The translations under genes and the position numbers were made by a program. This document shows, piece after piece, positions 40,865 to 51,934 of a stretch of 64,000 nt of DNA (its first letter is position 1; each line of letters begins with the position of its first letter). The notes beneath the pieces were generated by a model. It had not been told where the DNA came from. It made no database searches and saw only the letters and a program-made list of their open reading frames with translations. Source of the DNA: Athripsodes cinereus (taxonomy: Eukaryota; Arthropoda; Insecta; Trichoptera; Leptoceridae). The stretch spans positions 24,141,313 through 24,205,312 of the forward strand of contig OX388312.1 of NCBI GenBank assembly GCA_947579605.1. The letters are read 5' to 3'.

Positions 40865-42610
40865 GGGGAGAGATGGGACCATTGGGCAGTAGGGAGGATT
40901 GGGCACCCCTTATTATCTAAAAAGTTATAGCAATTACGGATTTTTTTCCGCATGTTATCATTAATTTATTCACTAGCAACACCAACAAACGTCAAATCAA
41001 CTAACAGTTGTATCAAACGAAAACGTTACAAGTCGTTACATGTTTTTGCATTGAAAAAGTAATTTTTTTGCGAATTTTCGGTACATTTTTTTCGATGAAT
41101 CCTATTTAGAGGTATGTGCTTTAATAATATTATATGAATAATTGATTATTTAAGTTCCTTATTCTAAATAAAATGTATAAGTCATTCCTAATCTAAAAAA
41201 AAAATAAGGATATATTTAAAATGATGGGTGATAGGGAGCATTGGGCACTGTATAAAGAGGGAGGATTGGGCATGCCCAAAGCTCCCTATTATATATAGGT
41301 GTTTTTTTTCTTTTAGAAAATGCCTTTTAAATATTAAAAAAATGGAGAAAAGACAGTAGAAACCGAAAACTGCCATTGATAGAGCTATACACGAAGTAAA
41401 AAATGCAGCTAACTATCTACTCTACAGAGACATTTGAAAAAGGGAGATGTAAATAAAGTTTTTCCTAATAAAAATATACACCTAAACAAATTTTCAACAT
41501 AGATGAGGAAATCAAAATGGAAGAATATATTGCAATGTCATCCAAATTAAATAACGGTCTTTCTAAGGTGCAAGCCCGTAAATTAGCGTACAATTATTAT
41601 ACTCTTGCTTTGAAAAAACAAACACCCGAAAATTGGGGGAATAACAATATAGCTTCCAAAGATTGACTTTATGAAGAATTTAAAATATAAAATTAAAAAA
41701 TAAAGCCCTTAAGAAGAATGTTACTGGCAAAAATAGAGAAAAAAGGAACACAAACTAAGAAAATGGAAAACATCACTCGCAACCTAAACCTGGATCCTAT
41801 TCCAAGCACAAGTAGCGCATTTTTTAATAAAAAAAATAATATTATCAGTGATGTAACCTTTGTAAACTGCAAAAAATGTAGCAAACTCGAAATCAAAGAA
41901 AATTTGTTGAAATGTATGTATTGTAATGTATTTTGCCATATAAATTGCGTATCAAAGTGTCATAAGAATAATATTGATTCAGATAGCAGTAATGAAGACA
42001 ACCTTTATATTTGTGAGAACTGCTACCGATTGGATGATGATTCTGAGAATGTCAATTCAGATGAGTTATTTGCATTAGTTAATGATAGTAATAACAAGAA
42101 AGACCAATTTTGAATAAAATATTTCTCATACCTACTAAAAAATAATTTATAATTCATCTTTTATTACTTTTGTTTTTCATTTTTCTAGATATACCTAAAT
42201 ATTTTCTCGATACTTTACTCATTTTTACTTTCTATACATTTTATTACTCATTAATATATGTTTATCTCCTCAATGTTTGTGTGTTTATTACATTCCTTAA
42301 CATTTCCATTTCAAATATGTACAAATATAAGAAATATTTTGCTTTAAAGAAGGTTTATAGAGTGCAATGCCCAAACCTCCCAATGCAGTGCCCAAACCAC
42401 CCCACCGTAGGGAGGTTTGGGCACTTTTGAATAGTCTTAGAAAAATGATAATAACTTTTGTATAAAACAAGATTTTTATATAGTGCCTTAATATACATAG
42501 AGGTAAATGTTGGGACTAATGGTCTTAAAAGAGAGATATAAGTTTTTCTCGAAAGAAAAAAATCTGGAATAGAAAATACAAAAAGGTGCCCAATGGTCCC
42601 AACCCTCCCC
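40865..42610 (+). mobile_element. Internally deleted pogo-like transposon, 1746 bp
   Basis: Ends GGGGAGAGATGGGACCATTG (left) and the reverse complement of GGGGAGGGTTGGGACCATTG (right), each flanked by TA (40863-40864 and 42611-42612). The motif GGGAGGATTGGGCA and variants recur inside both ends (about 40891, 41229-41270, 42360-42424). The coding remnant lacks the catalytic domain, so movement would need a transposase from elsewhere. Confidence 0.85.
41342..42113 (+). pseudogene. pogo transposase without DDE domain, keeping a Cys/His finger
   Basis: Left remnants: AIDRAIHEVKNA (psq-type helix-turn-helix) and EEIKMEEYIAMSSKLNNGLS, KVQARKLAYNYYTLALKK, GNNNIASKD (CENP-B-type domain), with stops. 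At about 41670-41700 it jumps to a C-terminal part, open to 42113: NLDPIPSTSSAFFNKK, CKKCSKLEIKENLLKCMYCN, VFCHINC, then ICENCYRLDDDSEN. The C-x2-C, C-x2-C, H-x2-C, C-x2-C order is PHD-like. About 300 residues of DDE domain are missing. Several insect pogo relatives carry such a finger; its role there is probably binding chromatin or partner proteins (inference). Confidence 0.65.
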
Positions 42611-42612
42611 TA

Positions 42613-43139
42613 CCTATACCTACCTATATTCTTCCTTCAAGTAAGATGCCTATCTTGACTCTATGCGTAGGTTCCTAAGTTATCGATTATAATTTAACGA
42701 AGTTTGTTAGAAGATGCGGTAACTAATTACTTTCTTGATGGCAGTAAATTAATGAAGCATCGGTTTAAATAATTAATTTCCAATTGTTACGGAACTCGTA
42801 TGTGGTCATATTGATTAAAATAATATTTCGCATAGTTCATTATCTATATTGGTTTTCCAATACCGAGTATAACTAAAAACTAAATAATAATTATAATAAA
42901 TGTATTAACTGATAAGAAATGTTAATAAGTAAATCGGAACACCTAATAAAATATTTCTATAATTTTTCGAATCTTACCTACCTATTGCTCGCCTACGCCA
43001 CCTTCACAATACAGCCATAACTGTTTACAGTAAAAGAATTTGTAGTTATTTTTAGATCTGGAAAAATTACAGATTCGCCCTTTTAAAATTCCGCATAGGT
43101 AGGTGCCTATACTTACATAAATTTTACCTCCTTAGGTAC
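42613..43139. other. AT-rich non-coding stretch
   Basis: Nothing recognised. Confidence 0.3.
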
Positions 43140-43370
43140 GACGGCCGATGTGATGCGGAGCCTTGCCTTTGAGTTACAATAGGTCCTGGGTTCGATTCCC
43201 GGTCAGGGTAAAATGAATAATTACCTTTTGCAAATTGTCCTTGGTCTGAGTGCTACATGTAGTCATCCTTCATACGTGTATCGTCGTGTCAGTAATACAA
43301 GATTCGTATCTTAGTTTGGGACTTGCTCGATCTGTGTGAATTGTCTATGCATGTTATCTTATGTTCAATT
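43140..43370 (+). mobile_element. tRNA-derived SINE2 (same family as SINE1), uninterrupted
   Basis: GGGTTCGATTCCCGGTCAGG (B box), CAAATTGTCCTTGGTCTGAG, GTATCGTCGTGTCAGTAAT, ACAAGATTCGTATCTTAG, TTTGGGACTTGCTCGATCTG and GTGAATTGTCTATG. It gives the empty-site version of the SINE1 copy at 21955-22578. Confidence 0.75.
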
Positions 43371-43524
43371 CAATATTTCATATCAGAATGAAAACTTTAA
43401 AACGATTTGCTATTGATTTTTCACTTTACAGATGTTATGTTATTTTATTATGAGCAAACATAGATACATGAATATAAAAATAAAACTATTCCCAAAGCAC
43501 GTGCTCTGCTCAAATTTGAGTGAT

Positions 43525-43782
43525 TTAGTTCGTCGGTAGCCTGGAGGTAGAGTCTCGGCCTCCGGAACAAGGGGTCCGTGGTTCGATCCCAGGTGCCGGC
43601 AAACTCCCCTTTCACGGCACAAGCTTTTAGCTTAGTGTGAAAGGTGTATAAGATTATATTTGGGTTTATAATAAAAACCCAGATAGGTATATCTAAAAAA
43701 AAATTCTATGCATTTATAAACTAATTATTATTGTTGTAAAAAAAATGTATATTTATGCCAATAAACGTATTTGAATTTCAAT
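43525..43782 (+). mobile_element. tRNA-derived SINE3
   Basis: The head TAGCCTGGAGGTAGAGTC and GTGGTTCGATCCCAGGTGCC (A- and B-box-like) is followed by CCCCTTTCACGGCACAAGC and an AT-rich tail with A runs, ending CCAATAAACGTATTTGAATT. It folds like a tRNA only in its head, so it is not a tRNA gene. Confidence 0.7.
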
Positions 43783-44897
43783 TATGCTGCAGGTATCTAT
43801 GTAAAATAAAATCAGGAAACACCAAGTAGGAACTTCAAAGATATACTGTCTAGGTCTAATTACAAATTCTATAATACCTATAGCAGGCTTTCCAGTGGGG
43901 TTTTTTCTGTTTTCATTAATATGTACCATATTATAATCAGTACTTTACTGCATAGGCCACCAAGTTAATTAATCAAACGATATGACGGAATTAGCTACCT
44001 TCGTAAAGAGTATTTTAATAATAATATAAACCTAATAAGTAGGTACTAAGGTACGGTATTTCAATGAGCTCTTATTGTGACCCTTGTGAAATTAACTTCA
44101 ACACGATTAATTTTGTATTTTATATCCAATAAACTTCAACTTCACACATTCTTCACAAGGCCATCATCACGTTTGTGAATGATTTATGTAGGTATGTAAA
44201 CTTCAACTATTTTATACCAAAATCTAAGACAGAGAGATAAAATGACTGTTTAAGATACCTGCCAACCAAATAGTGCATATCAGTAACTTTTGATATCAGT
44301 CCTTATGATTCTCAGGAATATACTCGTACTTAGTATATAATTATGTGGGTAGGTATTTTTATCATTATCATTATAATTATTAAAATTCAATCCTGAGGAA
44401 TCGATTTATGATAGTTATGAAAAAAATATATACTCAAAGATTGGTAGGTGACACTGAGGGTCACTTATTTATCCCTTACGTTTTAGTTTAGAAATGGTCA
44501 TAGTAGGTTAAAATTCACTGCATAAAAAATAATGACGTTAAGGTGGATTTCATGATAAGGTTCACCTTTTGGGTGTATTGAAATTTCGGGCCCTATCGGG
44601 TATTTTATATAAGTATCAGCCTGCTACTACTAATACTATCAGGATAAATACTTAATTGGCAGCGGCGTAATTATGCCTTAAGGGGCTGGATATTCAATGG
44701 GGAACTAATTTTTGTCTAGTAGGTACCTAGTATAACTTAGCTACGATTTTATTTCTTGGAGAGGGCAGACATTATTTTAGATCCCGTTTTATCTCGTATA
44801 AATGAAAGATAATGAAAAAATAAAAGGTAATGTTTTGGTGTAGGTAATAATTATGATCCCATCTGCATTTCGCCACTGTTTTAAAATACTTCTATTT
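43783..44897. other. AT-rich non-coding stretch
   Basis: No coding or repeat unit recognised. Confidence 0.3.
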
Positions 44898-45150
44898 TAC
44901 CATCACGGCATACCATATAGTGGGGTAGTCATCGGAACAGCTTATGAGGACATTGTCAATCTCAAGATTGACAATGTCCTCATAAGACGAAAGACGTCTC
45001 TCTCACAAAATAAAATCTTTAGTAGAATAAAACACCTGTTTTATTTTTTCGATATGGAATTCTACTACCTAAACACCGACACAGTGAATTCTTTGCCCGG
45101 TGTTCCACGGTATTTACTTAAATCAATATAATGACAATGATACCTAATAA
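44898..45150 (-). repeat. rep-A retroposon with an embedded hairpin
   Basis: ACCATCACGGCATACCATAT and AGTGGGGTAGTCATCGG (3' end), then a 46-bp palindrome (44941-44986) where the core should follow. Parts of the 5' module follow, including TTTGCCCGGTGTTCCACGG. The 5' end continues as in the copy at 45653. Confidence 0.6.
44941..44986. repeat. Perfect 22-bp inverted repeat, 2-base loop
   Basis: Left arm 44941-44962 begins CTTATGAGGACATTGTCAAT; spacer CA; right arm 44965-44986 is its exact reverse complement. It sits inside a rep-A copy. Confidence 0.9.
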
Positions 45151-45156
45151 AAATAA

Positions 45157-45276
45157 TTTTTGCACAAAAAAATTAACAGTTAACAAAAGCATGACAACAT
45201 ACTCGTAATTATAAAATAAATAAAGTTGTGCAATGGGCGAGTTTATCGCAGAAACGTGATACCTTTTAACTAACCT
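45157..45276 (-). repeat. LINE Z 3' tail
   Basis: TTGTGCAATGGGCGAGTTTA, ATCGC-AGAAAC-GTGAT hairpin arms, CTTTTAACTAACC. Directly adjoins the rep-A copy. Confidence 0.6.
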
Positions 45277-45652
45277 ATAGATAAATGATCTTGAGGAATT
45301 GAAAAAATCTGATTTATGCTAGGCCTATACACAAATTTATTTGATAAGAAATACGGATAAATAGGAAGTCTTTGATCGAACGAAATATCCGGAAATTGAG
45401 GTGGACACATATTATGATAACCTGAGAGTGGCTAGTGAAGAGCCGATATCCGTTACAGCATACCTACTGCAGTGACAAGGTGTTAAGTCTGGACCTGTAA
45501 AGTAAATACACACATCATGTATATTTTCCGTAGATGGACACATTTCAATAGGTCTACTGTTCAAATGTTGCTACCGATCAGTCCATCATTTTATTTCGTT
45601 TTAATTTCATATATATCTTTTAGAAATATGTATCATTTTTGGGGACAAATAA

Positions 45653-45925
45653 CTACTACTACTACTACACCATCACGGCATATCCCACAAGTGGGCTAGC
45701 CAGCAGAACAGCTGCATGCAATAAATATGCAGGCTGTCATCTCTGTGCCAATAAAAAATAAGACATTCAGGATGGGTGGCAAACCTCATCGCTGAATTTG
45801 AGATGTAAAATGTCTTTATTTTTCGAACACCTGCCTTTTGCAGGACACTCGAAAACTAACGGAAAAGAGTGGGAGACAAATTCTTTACCGGGTGCTCCAC
45901 GGCATATAAATAAACTTGACCCCTA
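45653..45925 (-). mobile_element. rep-A retroposon, most complete copy
   Basis: A TACTACTACTACTAC tail, CACCATCACGGCATATCCCA, CAAGTGGGCTAGCCAGCAGA, TAAGACATTCAGGATGGGTG, CATCGCTGAATTTGAGATGT, TTTTTCGAACACCTGCCTTT, GCAGGACACTCGAAAACTAA, GAGTGGGAGACAAATTCTTT and ACCGGGTGCTCCACGG. It defines the module order: 5' module (GTGGAGCACCCGGT...), core, 3' end with simple-repeat tail. No long reading frame and no tRNA-like promoter are seen. Confidence 0.8.
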
Positions 45926-45929
45926 ATAA

Positions 45930-46011
45930 AGAAAATAATGCATCCTTATAACATGCAGTTAATTCGCTGGCTACACTACTTGTGGCCACAAGTTGTGGGA
46001 GAAACCGTTAT
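45930..46011 (+). repeat. rep-A 3' fragment, opposite orientation
   Basis: GCATCCTTATAACATGCAG, TTCGCTGGCTACACTACTTG and TTGTGGGAGAAACCG, head to head with the previous copy. Confidence 0.5.
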
Positions 46012-47344
46012 TGTAGATGGCATGAGTATTGGTAATAATAAATAGTTGATATCTATTAAATAATATTATACTTTGAGCCTTGGACACATATTGATATAAT
46101 ATGTGTAGCATTACCTACCGAAATGTATTTAATTAAAAGCGATTTCTCAGAAAAGCATCTTATATTGGCTTCCGTTTACTTTATAGAGCGAACGACATCT
46201 GCTGTAAAAAGGTTTTTAAGTGCTCTAACAATTTATTCATCACTAAAAAGCACTTTAAGACCAAGAAACTATTCACTCGAAGTAAAAGGACAATTTATAA
46301 TATCTACCTAATACACAAGATAAAAAATACGTGAAATATCGACTTTTAAGTGGGCCATCTATCTTAATTTATAAAAGATTTGTACCATTTTAAACAGCTG
46401 ATAAAATACTTACATAATTTTTTTCAGTTTTTCATAATGAGACCATCCCCTAATTTTTAAAAATCCTTCTGCTATCGTATACGAAATAAGACGCCCCATC
46501 AATGATTTCCAAATTAAGCCACATCAGTTTCAAATTATTTTATCAATATTGCATTTTGAACTGTGACATCTTCAATATTTATGTTTTTATTTGTTCATTT
46601 TTTGATAATATTTTACTTTTTTGTATTGTCAATGTATTATAAAAAGACTAAGGAGCATATATATTAAAATAGTTATGAATGTCTCTATTACATAAATCCA
46701 AAGCTGTTAGTACAAATATACCTATTAAGTATATAAAGTTTCATCGATAATGATGAATGCACCGAACTATTTTCTATATTATTAGATTCCTTTGAGTTTG
46801 TATCATACAATGCACATATCATATCACATATATTCATGTATCATTACTTTGCATAATACAATATTAATAATAATAATAGATAATATTATGTACGTAGTAT
46901 TGTAAGACTAGACTACGATGCCGTAGACATAATCTGCTTGCGTAGTCTCCTTCTAGGATTACAACGTTTACGTCCATATTATAGCATACAATATTATGTA
47001 AAGCATGAAATATACTATATAGTATATTATTATACCAAGTACCTATTTACTAGGAAGTATGTGTGTAGGTAGATCAGTGATGTGCTTCCCAAACATGCTA
47101 AAAGCGTCGCTTACCTACAATAATTGTATAATTTTTATATGTGACTGCACAGCACCAACGCATGTCCTGACAATTGCATGCATGACTACACTATTATATT
47201 AATTGAGTTGGCGTTTAGTTTGTAAAACTCTATGTTTATTTATGGAAGATAATACAATTGGGTTCTATTAGTTTTACAGTGAATTTGTAAGTCGAAACCA
47301 GGTCACTGTATAATTAAATATAAAGTACATATGTACATACATAC
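46012..47344. other. AT-rich non-coding stretch
   Basis: A 62-residue frame at 46123-46311 weakly recalls the end of a hAT transposase but was not accepted. No other feature is recognised. Confidence 0.3.
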
Positions 47345-47597
47345 ATCTTCTTCCCCTTGTCCTAGTTGGGTCGGGGGCCCATTGCGCCTAGGTACATCCT
47401 CCAGAGATCCCTGTCCACCGCTGCTTTCAGGACCTCTGACCACTCCAAACCAAGTCTTCTGCCCTCTCCCATAGCTTCCAAAGATCTAAGTGGTAGTCTG
47501 TCTTCTGGCATGCGGAGAACGTGACCCAGCCATCGCAACTGCGACCTCTCTATATGCAGGAGTACCGGTTCCACCTTGAGAGCCTCACGAACCATTG
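47345..47597 (-). pseudogene. LINE Y C-terminal end and tail
   Basis: The minus strand reads EALKVEPVLLHIERSQLRWL, GHVLRMPEDRLPLRSLEAM, LEWSEVLKAAVDRDLWRMYL and GAMGPRPN, then the tail with GAAGAAGATGTATG. It is the C-terminal LINE tail (WLGHVLRMP pattern), 5' truncated and open, so probably fairly young. Confidence 0.65.
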
Positions 47598-48366
47598 AAT
47601 ATAAAGTATAAAACTAAAACAAATTGTGTTTTATTTCGTACACAAAATTATATTTCTCGGATCTAACTAACACAACTCATACTGAATAAAGTGGAATACG
47701 ATTTTAAAATTCCTCTAGAAAAAATGAAAATATTAGGAATTTCCTCTGGAAAGTCGACTATTTTCTAACTTTTTTATCAATTTTTTTTACCAAATTGTGA
47801 AAATCGATAGCAAAAGGGTCCACCAATTTTATACAGTTAACATAACAAAAATTTCATCAATATGTCTTATAAATTTGATTTTCAAATTTACATACTAACG
47901 AAGACCGGGCTATACTCGCCCATTTCAAGGAACTTGCGTTCCATTGACTCGGCCATTTCAAGACGAGATACCTATTTGAAATAAAAACTCACTAAATGCC
48001 GTACTTTGTTTTTTAGAAGCGAGAAAAACGGCAAAAAAGAGTGGATGAAAAAAATGTGAAAGAGATAAAAAATACGTTTTTTGCGTGAGTTTGAAAGAGT
48101 GAGAAAATGTTCATTACCGCCAAAATTGTGTATCATAAGATATTGCCATATTAAAATTAATTATGAAAAGTACTATAAATATTTATGATTAATTTGTAAA
48201 AAATAAGCACAATCAGAAAAATTTTAAATTTGTGCAAATTAACACATTTAAAATATTTTTAAGCTCGTTACTATATAAAACTACTATATGACTATATAAA
48301 AAGTTTAGTTTCGCCACTGGTAGCTACCTACTTTTGCATGATGTGTACTGCTCTGTGGTCTGAATA
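47598..48366. other. AT-rich non-coding stretch
   Basis: Nothing recognised. Confidence 0.3.
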
Positions 48367-48457
48367 CAGTGCCGCCTGGTTTAATAATAATATGAGTATT
48401 AATTGAGGTTTACAGTGCCGCCTGGTTTAATAATAATATGAGTATTAATTGAGGTTT
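48367..48457. repeat. Tandem 46-bp duplication next to rep-A
   Basis: ACAGTGCCGCCTGGTTTAAT and AATATGAGTATTAATTGAGG occur twice in direct succession. Confidence 0.75.
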
Positions 48458-48579
48458 GCCACCCATCCTGAATGTCTTGATTTTATATTGGCACGAAGAG
48501 GACAGTTTGCATGTTTCTTACATGCAGCTGATCTGCTGGCTACCCCACTTGTGGGATATGCCGTGATGGTATAGTATAG
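48450..48579 (+). mobile_element. rep-A retroposon with 13-bp target duplication
   Basis: 5'-truncated copy (starts TGAGGTTTGCCACCCATCC, ends CCGTGATGG plus TATAGTATAG) flanked by TATGAGTATTAAT at 48437-48449 and 48580-48592. Confidence 0.8.
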
Positions 48580-48592
48580 TATGAGTATTAAT

Positions 48593-48790
48593 ATTACCTG
48601 TACAGTATTTAATGTAAGTTAGTATTACATGTCACAAAGCAAATAACATATTATTATGGAGAGATACCTACTAGTTGCTTGAACACCACGGATTTGATAT
48701 CTTTGTAGTTTGTGTAATGTAGTGTGTATTCAATTTTATCATTAAAATCTATTTGGTTTTTTATAAATATCATAGGCGTACCTAGGGATC
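48593..48790. other. Flank of the mariner element
   Basis: Nothing recognised. Confidence 0.3.
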
Positions 48791-48792
48791 TA

Positions 48793-50061
48793 CGAGGGCG
48801 GCCCGATAAGTACTTAGCCTACATAAGAAAAAATGAAAATTTTGGAAAAGTTTTGATTTATTTTTCAACATAGTCTTCTTTTAGCTCGATACACTTGAAC
48901 CAGCGATTCTCCAACTTTTTTAACCCGTCTAAAAATTACATTTTCTCGAGGTCTACAAAGTAAGCTTCCGTGGCGGCAATGACCTCCTCATTCGACTCAA
49001 ATTTCCACCCATTGAGTGACTTTTTCAAGTTTGAAAACAAAAAGAAGTCGCACGGAGCCAAATCTAGAGAATACGGTGGATAGAGTAGCAGTCCGTAGCC
49101 CTATTCGACCAATTTGGCCGTGGCGACAACGGAGATGTGAGCCGGTGCATTGTCACGGTGGAAGATCACATTTTATTCGTCGAATGGGGACGTTTTTTCC
49201 ACAATTCAGCATCGAATCGGCCCTTGTGATCATTTTTCCTTTCTTCAGGCAGTCGATGTAGATCACACCTTGCAAATCCCAGAAAACGGTGACTATCACC
49301 TTTCCGGTCGATAGGACAGTCTTCGCCTTCTTTGGAGCACGTTCGCCGGGTAAAATCCACTTTTTCGACTATTCCTTGGTCTTCGGCGTGTACCAGTGGA
49401 TTTATGTTTTGTCAATGGCTTCGAAACGATGCAGAAACTCCTTCAGATTGCTCTTAAATAGCGTCAAAAACTGCTCTGAAATAGTCTCACGGTTGCGCTT
49501 GTTGTCCGGAGTGACAAAACGCGGCACCCATTGTGACAACAGCTTTCTCATGTCCAAAATTTCATGAATGGTATAATCCATTTGGTCTTTTGAGATGCCT
49601 ATTATCTTAGCTATCTTACGCACCTTAAATCGGCGGTCTGCCATTACGATATCATGGATTTTTGACACGTTATCCTCCGAGGTAACCGTTTTCAGGGCAC
49701 CTGGGCGTGACTCGTCAAAAACCGACGTACGACCATGTCGAAACTCTTAAACCAATTTTTGACGATCGTAACCAAAGAACAAGAGTCACCGTAGACAGCA
49801 TCCAAGCGGTCTTTGATTTCGCTGCGCGATTTCCCTTCCAAAAACAAGAATGGGATCACCGACCGATATTGCTCTTTTTCCATTTTTCGAAAATCCGTGG
49901 ACCCGCCCGCTTCCACACGCGGTCAAAACAAAACCATAAGTCCAATTCGGTTGAAATTTTGATAGTAGCTGTCTACAAGAATGCACTACACGATGGTATA
50001 TTTTTCTTGTGATAGTGATGCCACCGGGCGGAGAGGCTAAGTACTTATCGGACCGCCCTCG
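48793..50061 (-). mobile_element. mariner element, 1269 bp, both ends present
   Basis: Inverted ends CGAGGGCGGCCCGATAAGTA (left) and, reverse complemented at the right, CGAGGGCGGTCCGATAAGTA, flanked by TA at 48791-48792 and 50062-50063. Length is typical of mariners. Confidence 0.92.
48858..49883 (-). pseudogene. mariner transposase, dead copy
   Basis: About 341 codons from MEKEQYRSVIPFLFLEGKSR to the TAA at 48860-48858. Visible in order: the N-terminal helix-turn-helix (EIKDRLDAVYGDSCSLVTIV), SRPGALKTVTSEDNVSKIHD, QWVPRFVTPDNKR, AIDKT (first D), PKKAKTVLSTGKVIVTVFWD, HRDNAPAH (second D) and YSLDLAPCDFFLF (third D, DD34D type). Lesions: frameshift near 49735, a stop replacing W in the TWIH motif near 49407, further shifts near 49170, and stops near 49110 and 48960. 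Mariner transposases insert at TA; this one cannot be made. Confidence 0.88.
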
Positions 50062-50520
50062 TATGTTCTCGAAAATAGCAGCAAGTAGGCATTAATAGTA
50101 TTAAATTATGGGAACAGTACGAAAAATCGTGATTCAAGTGGGCAGCTTCCCCCTTAGAAGTCAGATTAAATACACAAAACGTATTATTAAATTTCTGCAA
50201 AAATTAGATCATGAATTATCTCAAATGTTGTATTATAAGGAATTTTACTCATAAATATAACAATGACCAATACATAACCAATATACAGAGAGGGCAAGTT
50301 TATTCCTATGTTTCAATACAAAAGTAAATCTTTTTTGGCGACGGGGAAGAAGAAATATTGCGTGTATGTACATACCAAATAAAAAAATCGATAGTTGTAG
50401 CAATAAAAAAAATCGAATTTAGAGAAGAACTTGAGTACTTCCTCGATAGATATGCTTATATTCTTTTATAAACCACATGGTGTCAAAATCTTTACCAATT
50501 CTCCGCTTGAAGTCCTCGGA
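50062..50520. other. Non-coding stretch
   Basis: Nothing recognised apart from a weak AGAGAGGGCAAGTTTATTCC resembling a worn LINE Z tail at about 50285. Confidence 0.3.
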
Positions 50521-50610
50521 ATAGAACAGTTTCCCAACTTTTTCGTTAGTTTTCGATTGTGCTGTAAAGACAGGTGCCCGTAAAACATCACAAATAACGT
50601 ATAATATCTC
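50521..50610 (+). repeat. rep-A 5' module fragment
   Basis: CCCAACTTTTTCGTTAGTTT, CGATTGTGCTGTAAAGACAG and GTGCCCGTAAAACATCAC match the 5' module. Confidence 0.5.
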
Positions 50611-50856
50611 CTTCAAAAAGTTATTTGATTTGTACACCTAATATGAAATAGTAACTATGTCCAATTTTATATAGACTCTCTTACGGGAATGAATGAGATG
50701 ACGAGAAGGATTTGTGGTCGAGTTAACAATATACGGAGATTAGCCTACCTAACTTTACCTGATGCGGAAACCAAGAGAAAAGCCAGAAAACTAAAAGGGA
50801 AAACAAACTTCGTCATTTTGAATAAGTTTAAGTAAATGTTTCAGAAGTTTATTATC

Positions 50857-51230
50857 CAAGTAGTATTTAAAAATATTATCGCGAAGTCGACGGTAATGAA
50901 CAGATCTCTCACTGAATTTCCATTAGTTTGCGAGTGTTCTGTGAAAAAACAGTTTTTCGTAAAATTTCACGTATAAGGTGATATACAAGTAGTATTTAAA
51001 ATTATTATAGCGAAGTCGACGGTAATGAACAGGTCTCTTACTGAATTTCCATTAGTTTGCGAGTGTTCTGTGAAAAACAGTTTTTCGTAAAATTTCACGT
51101 ATAAGGCGATATACATATACAATTCAGCGACGAGGCATGTCATCCTAAATATCTTATTTTTTATCGGCATGCAGAGGACACTTTGAATGTTCATTTCAGT
51201 AAATTTGTTGATGTATTGTAATAATTAAAA
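50857..51230 (+). repeat. rep-A copy with duplicated 5' module
   Basis: A unit of about 129 bp (50857-50985) is repeated at 50986-51113; both contain TTAGTTTGCGAGTGTTCTGTG and TTTCGTAAAATTTCACGTAT. The core follows once (CAATTCAGCGACGAGGCATG, CCTAAATATCTTATTTTTTA). A tandem duplication occurred within an old copy. Confidence 0.7.
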
Positions 51231-51934
51231 TAAAGTGTTGCTTGAAATTGATTAAAAAAAAAAAAAGAGACCTATAACTAGCGGCGGAGAGGTAAGGGCT
51301 AGCAATAGACAAAAAGCAGGTAAAAAATGTGTATACATTCATTTCAATCCATGAGTGATTGATAATTTGATATTATAAACTCAACTTTTTTCATATCCAC
51401 TTACCTACTTTAACTTGTATGGATTTTTATTATTAAAAAATGCTCGAAACTCGAATTCAGCCAAAAAAGATATATAGATAAAGTATGGAAGTGCTCATTT
51501 TCGATGTATTGCAATAATGTTTTTTTTTTATCATTTTGTCACGTAAAGCTTGTTTTTAAACAACGTAAACATTTGATTGTATGATTGTAACACATAGATT
51601 CAAAAGTAAGATATAAACTATATGAGTATTGTCCGCACTATTACGTCCTTTTCACGATACGAAATCAATTGCATACTAGTCGTAGACCACAATCATATCA
51701 TGCGATTTAAATCGCCGAAGACGATCCATATCATCACGTAACTGCATAGTCTCAATACCTAATTTTGAGACGGATTATTTGAATATGTTTTATCTTCCCC
51801 GAAGAATCGTGTTTAAAATATAACCAAATAATAGCTCAACTAGTAAAATTATATTAATGACGATCTCATTGCATTATTATTTTATTTAAAATCGAACCTA
51901 TGTAAGTATGTGGATGGTTGGTTGGTAAAACATT
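51231..51934. other. AT-rich non-coding stretch
   Basis: Nothing recognised. Confidence 0.3.

Noticed and set aside
46123..46311. 62-residue frame with SAVKRFLSALTIYSSLKSTL, recalling the hAT C-terminal dimerisation region
   Set aside because: Residue order does not align well with the ERSFSALKRIKTYLRSTM pattern and no other hAT part is nearby.
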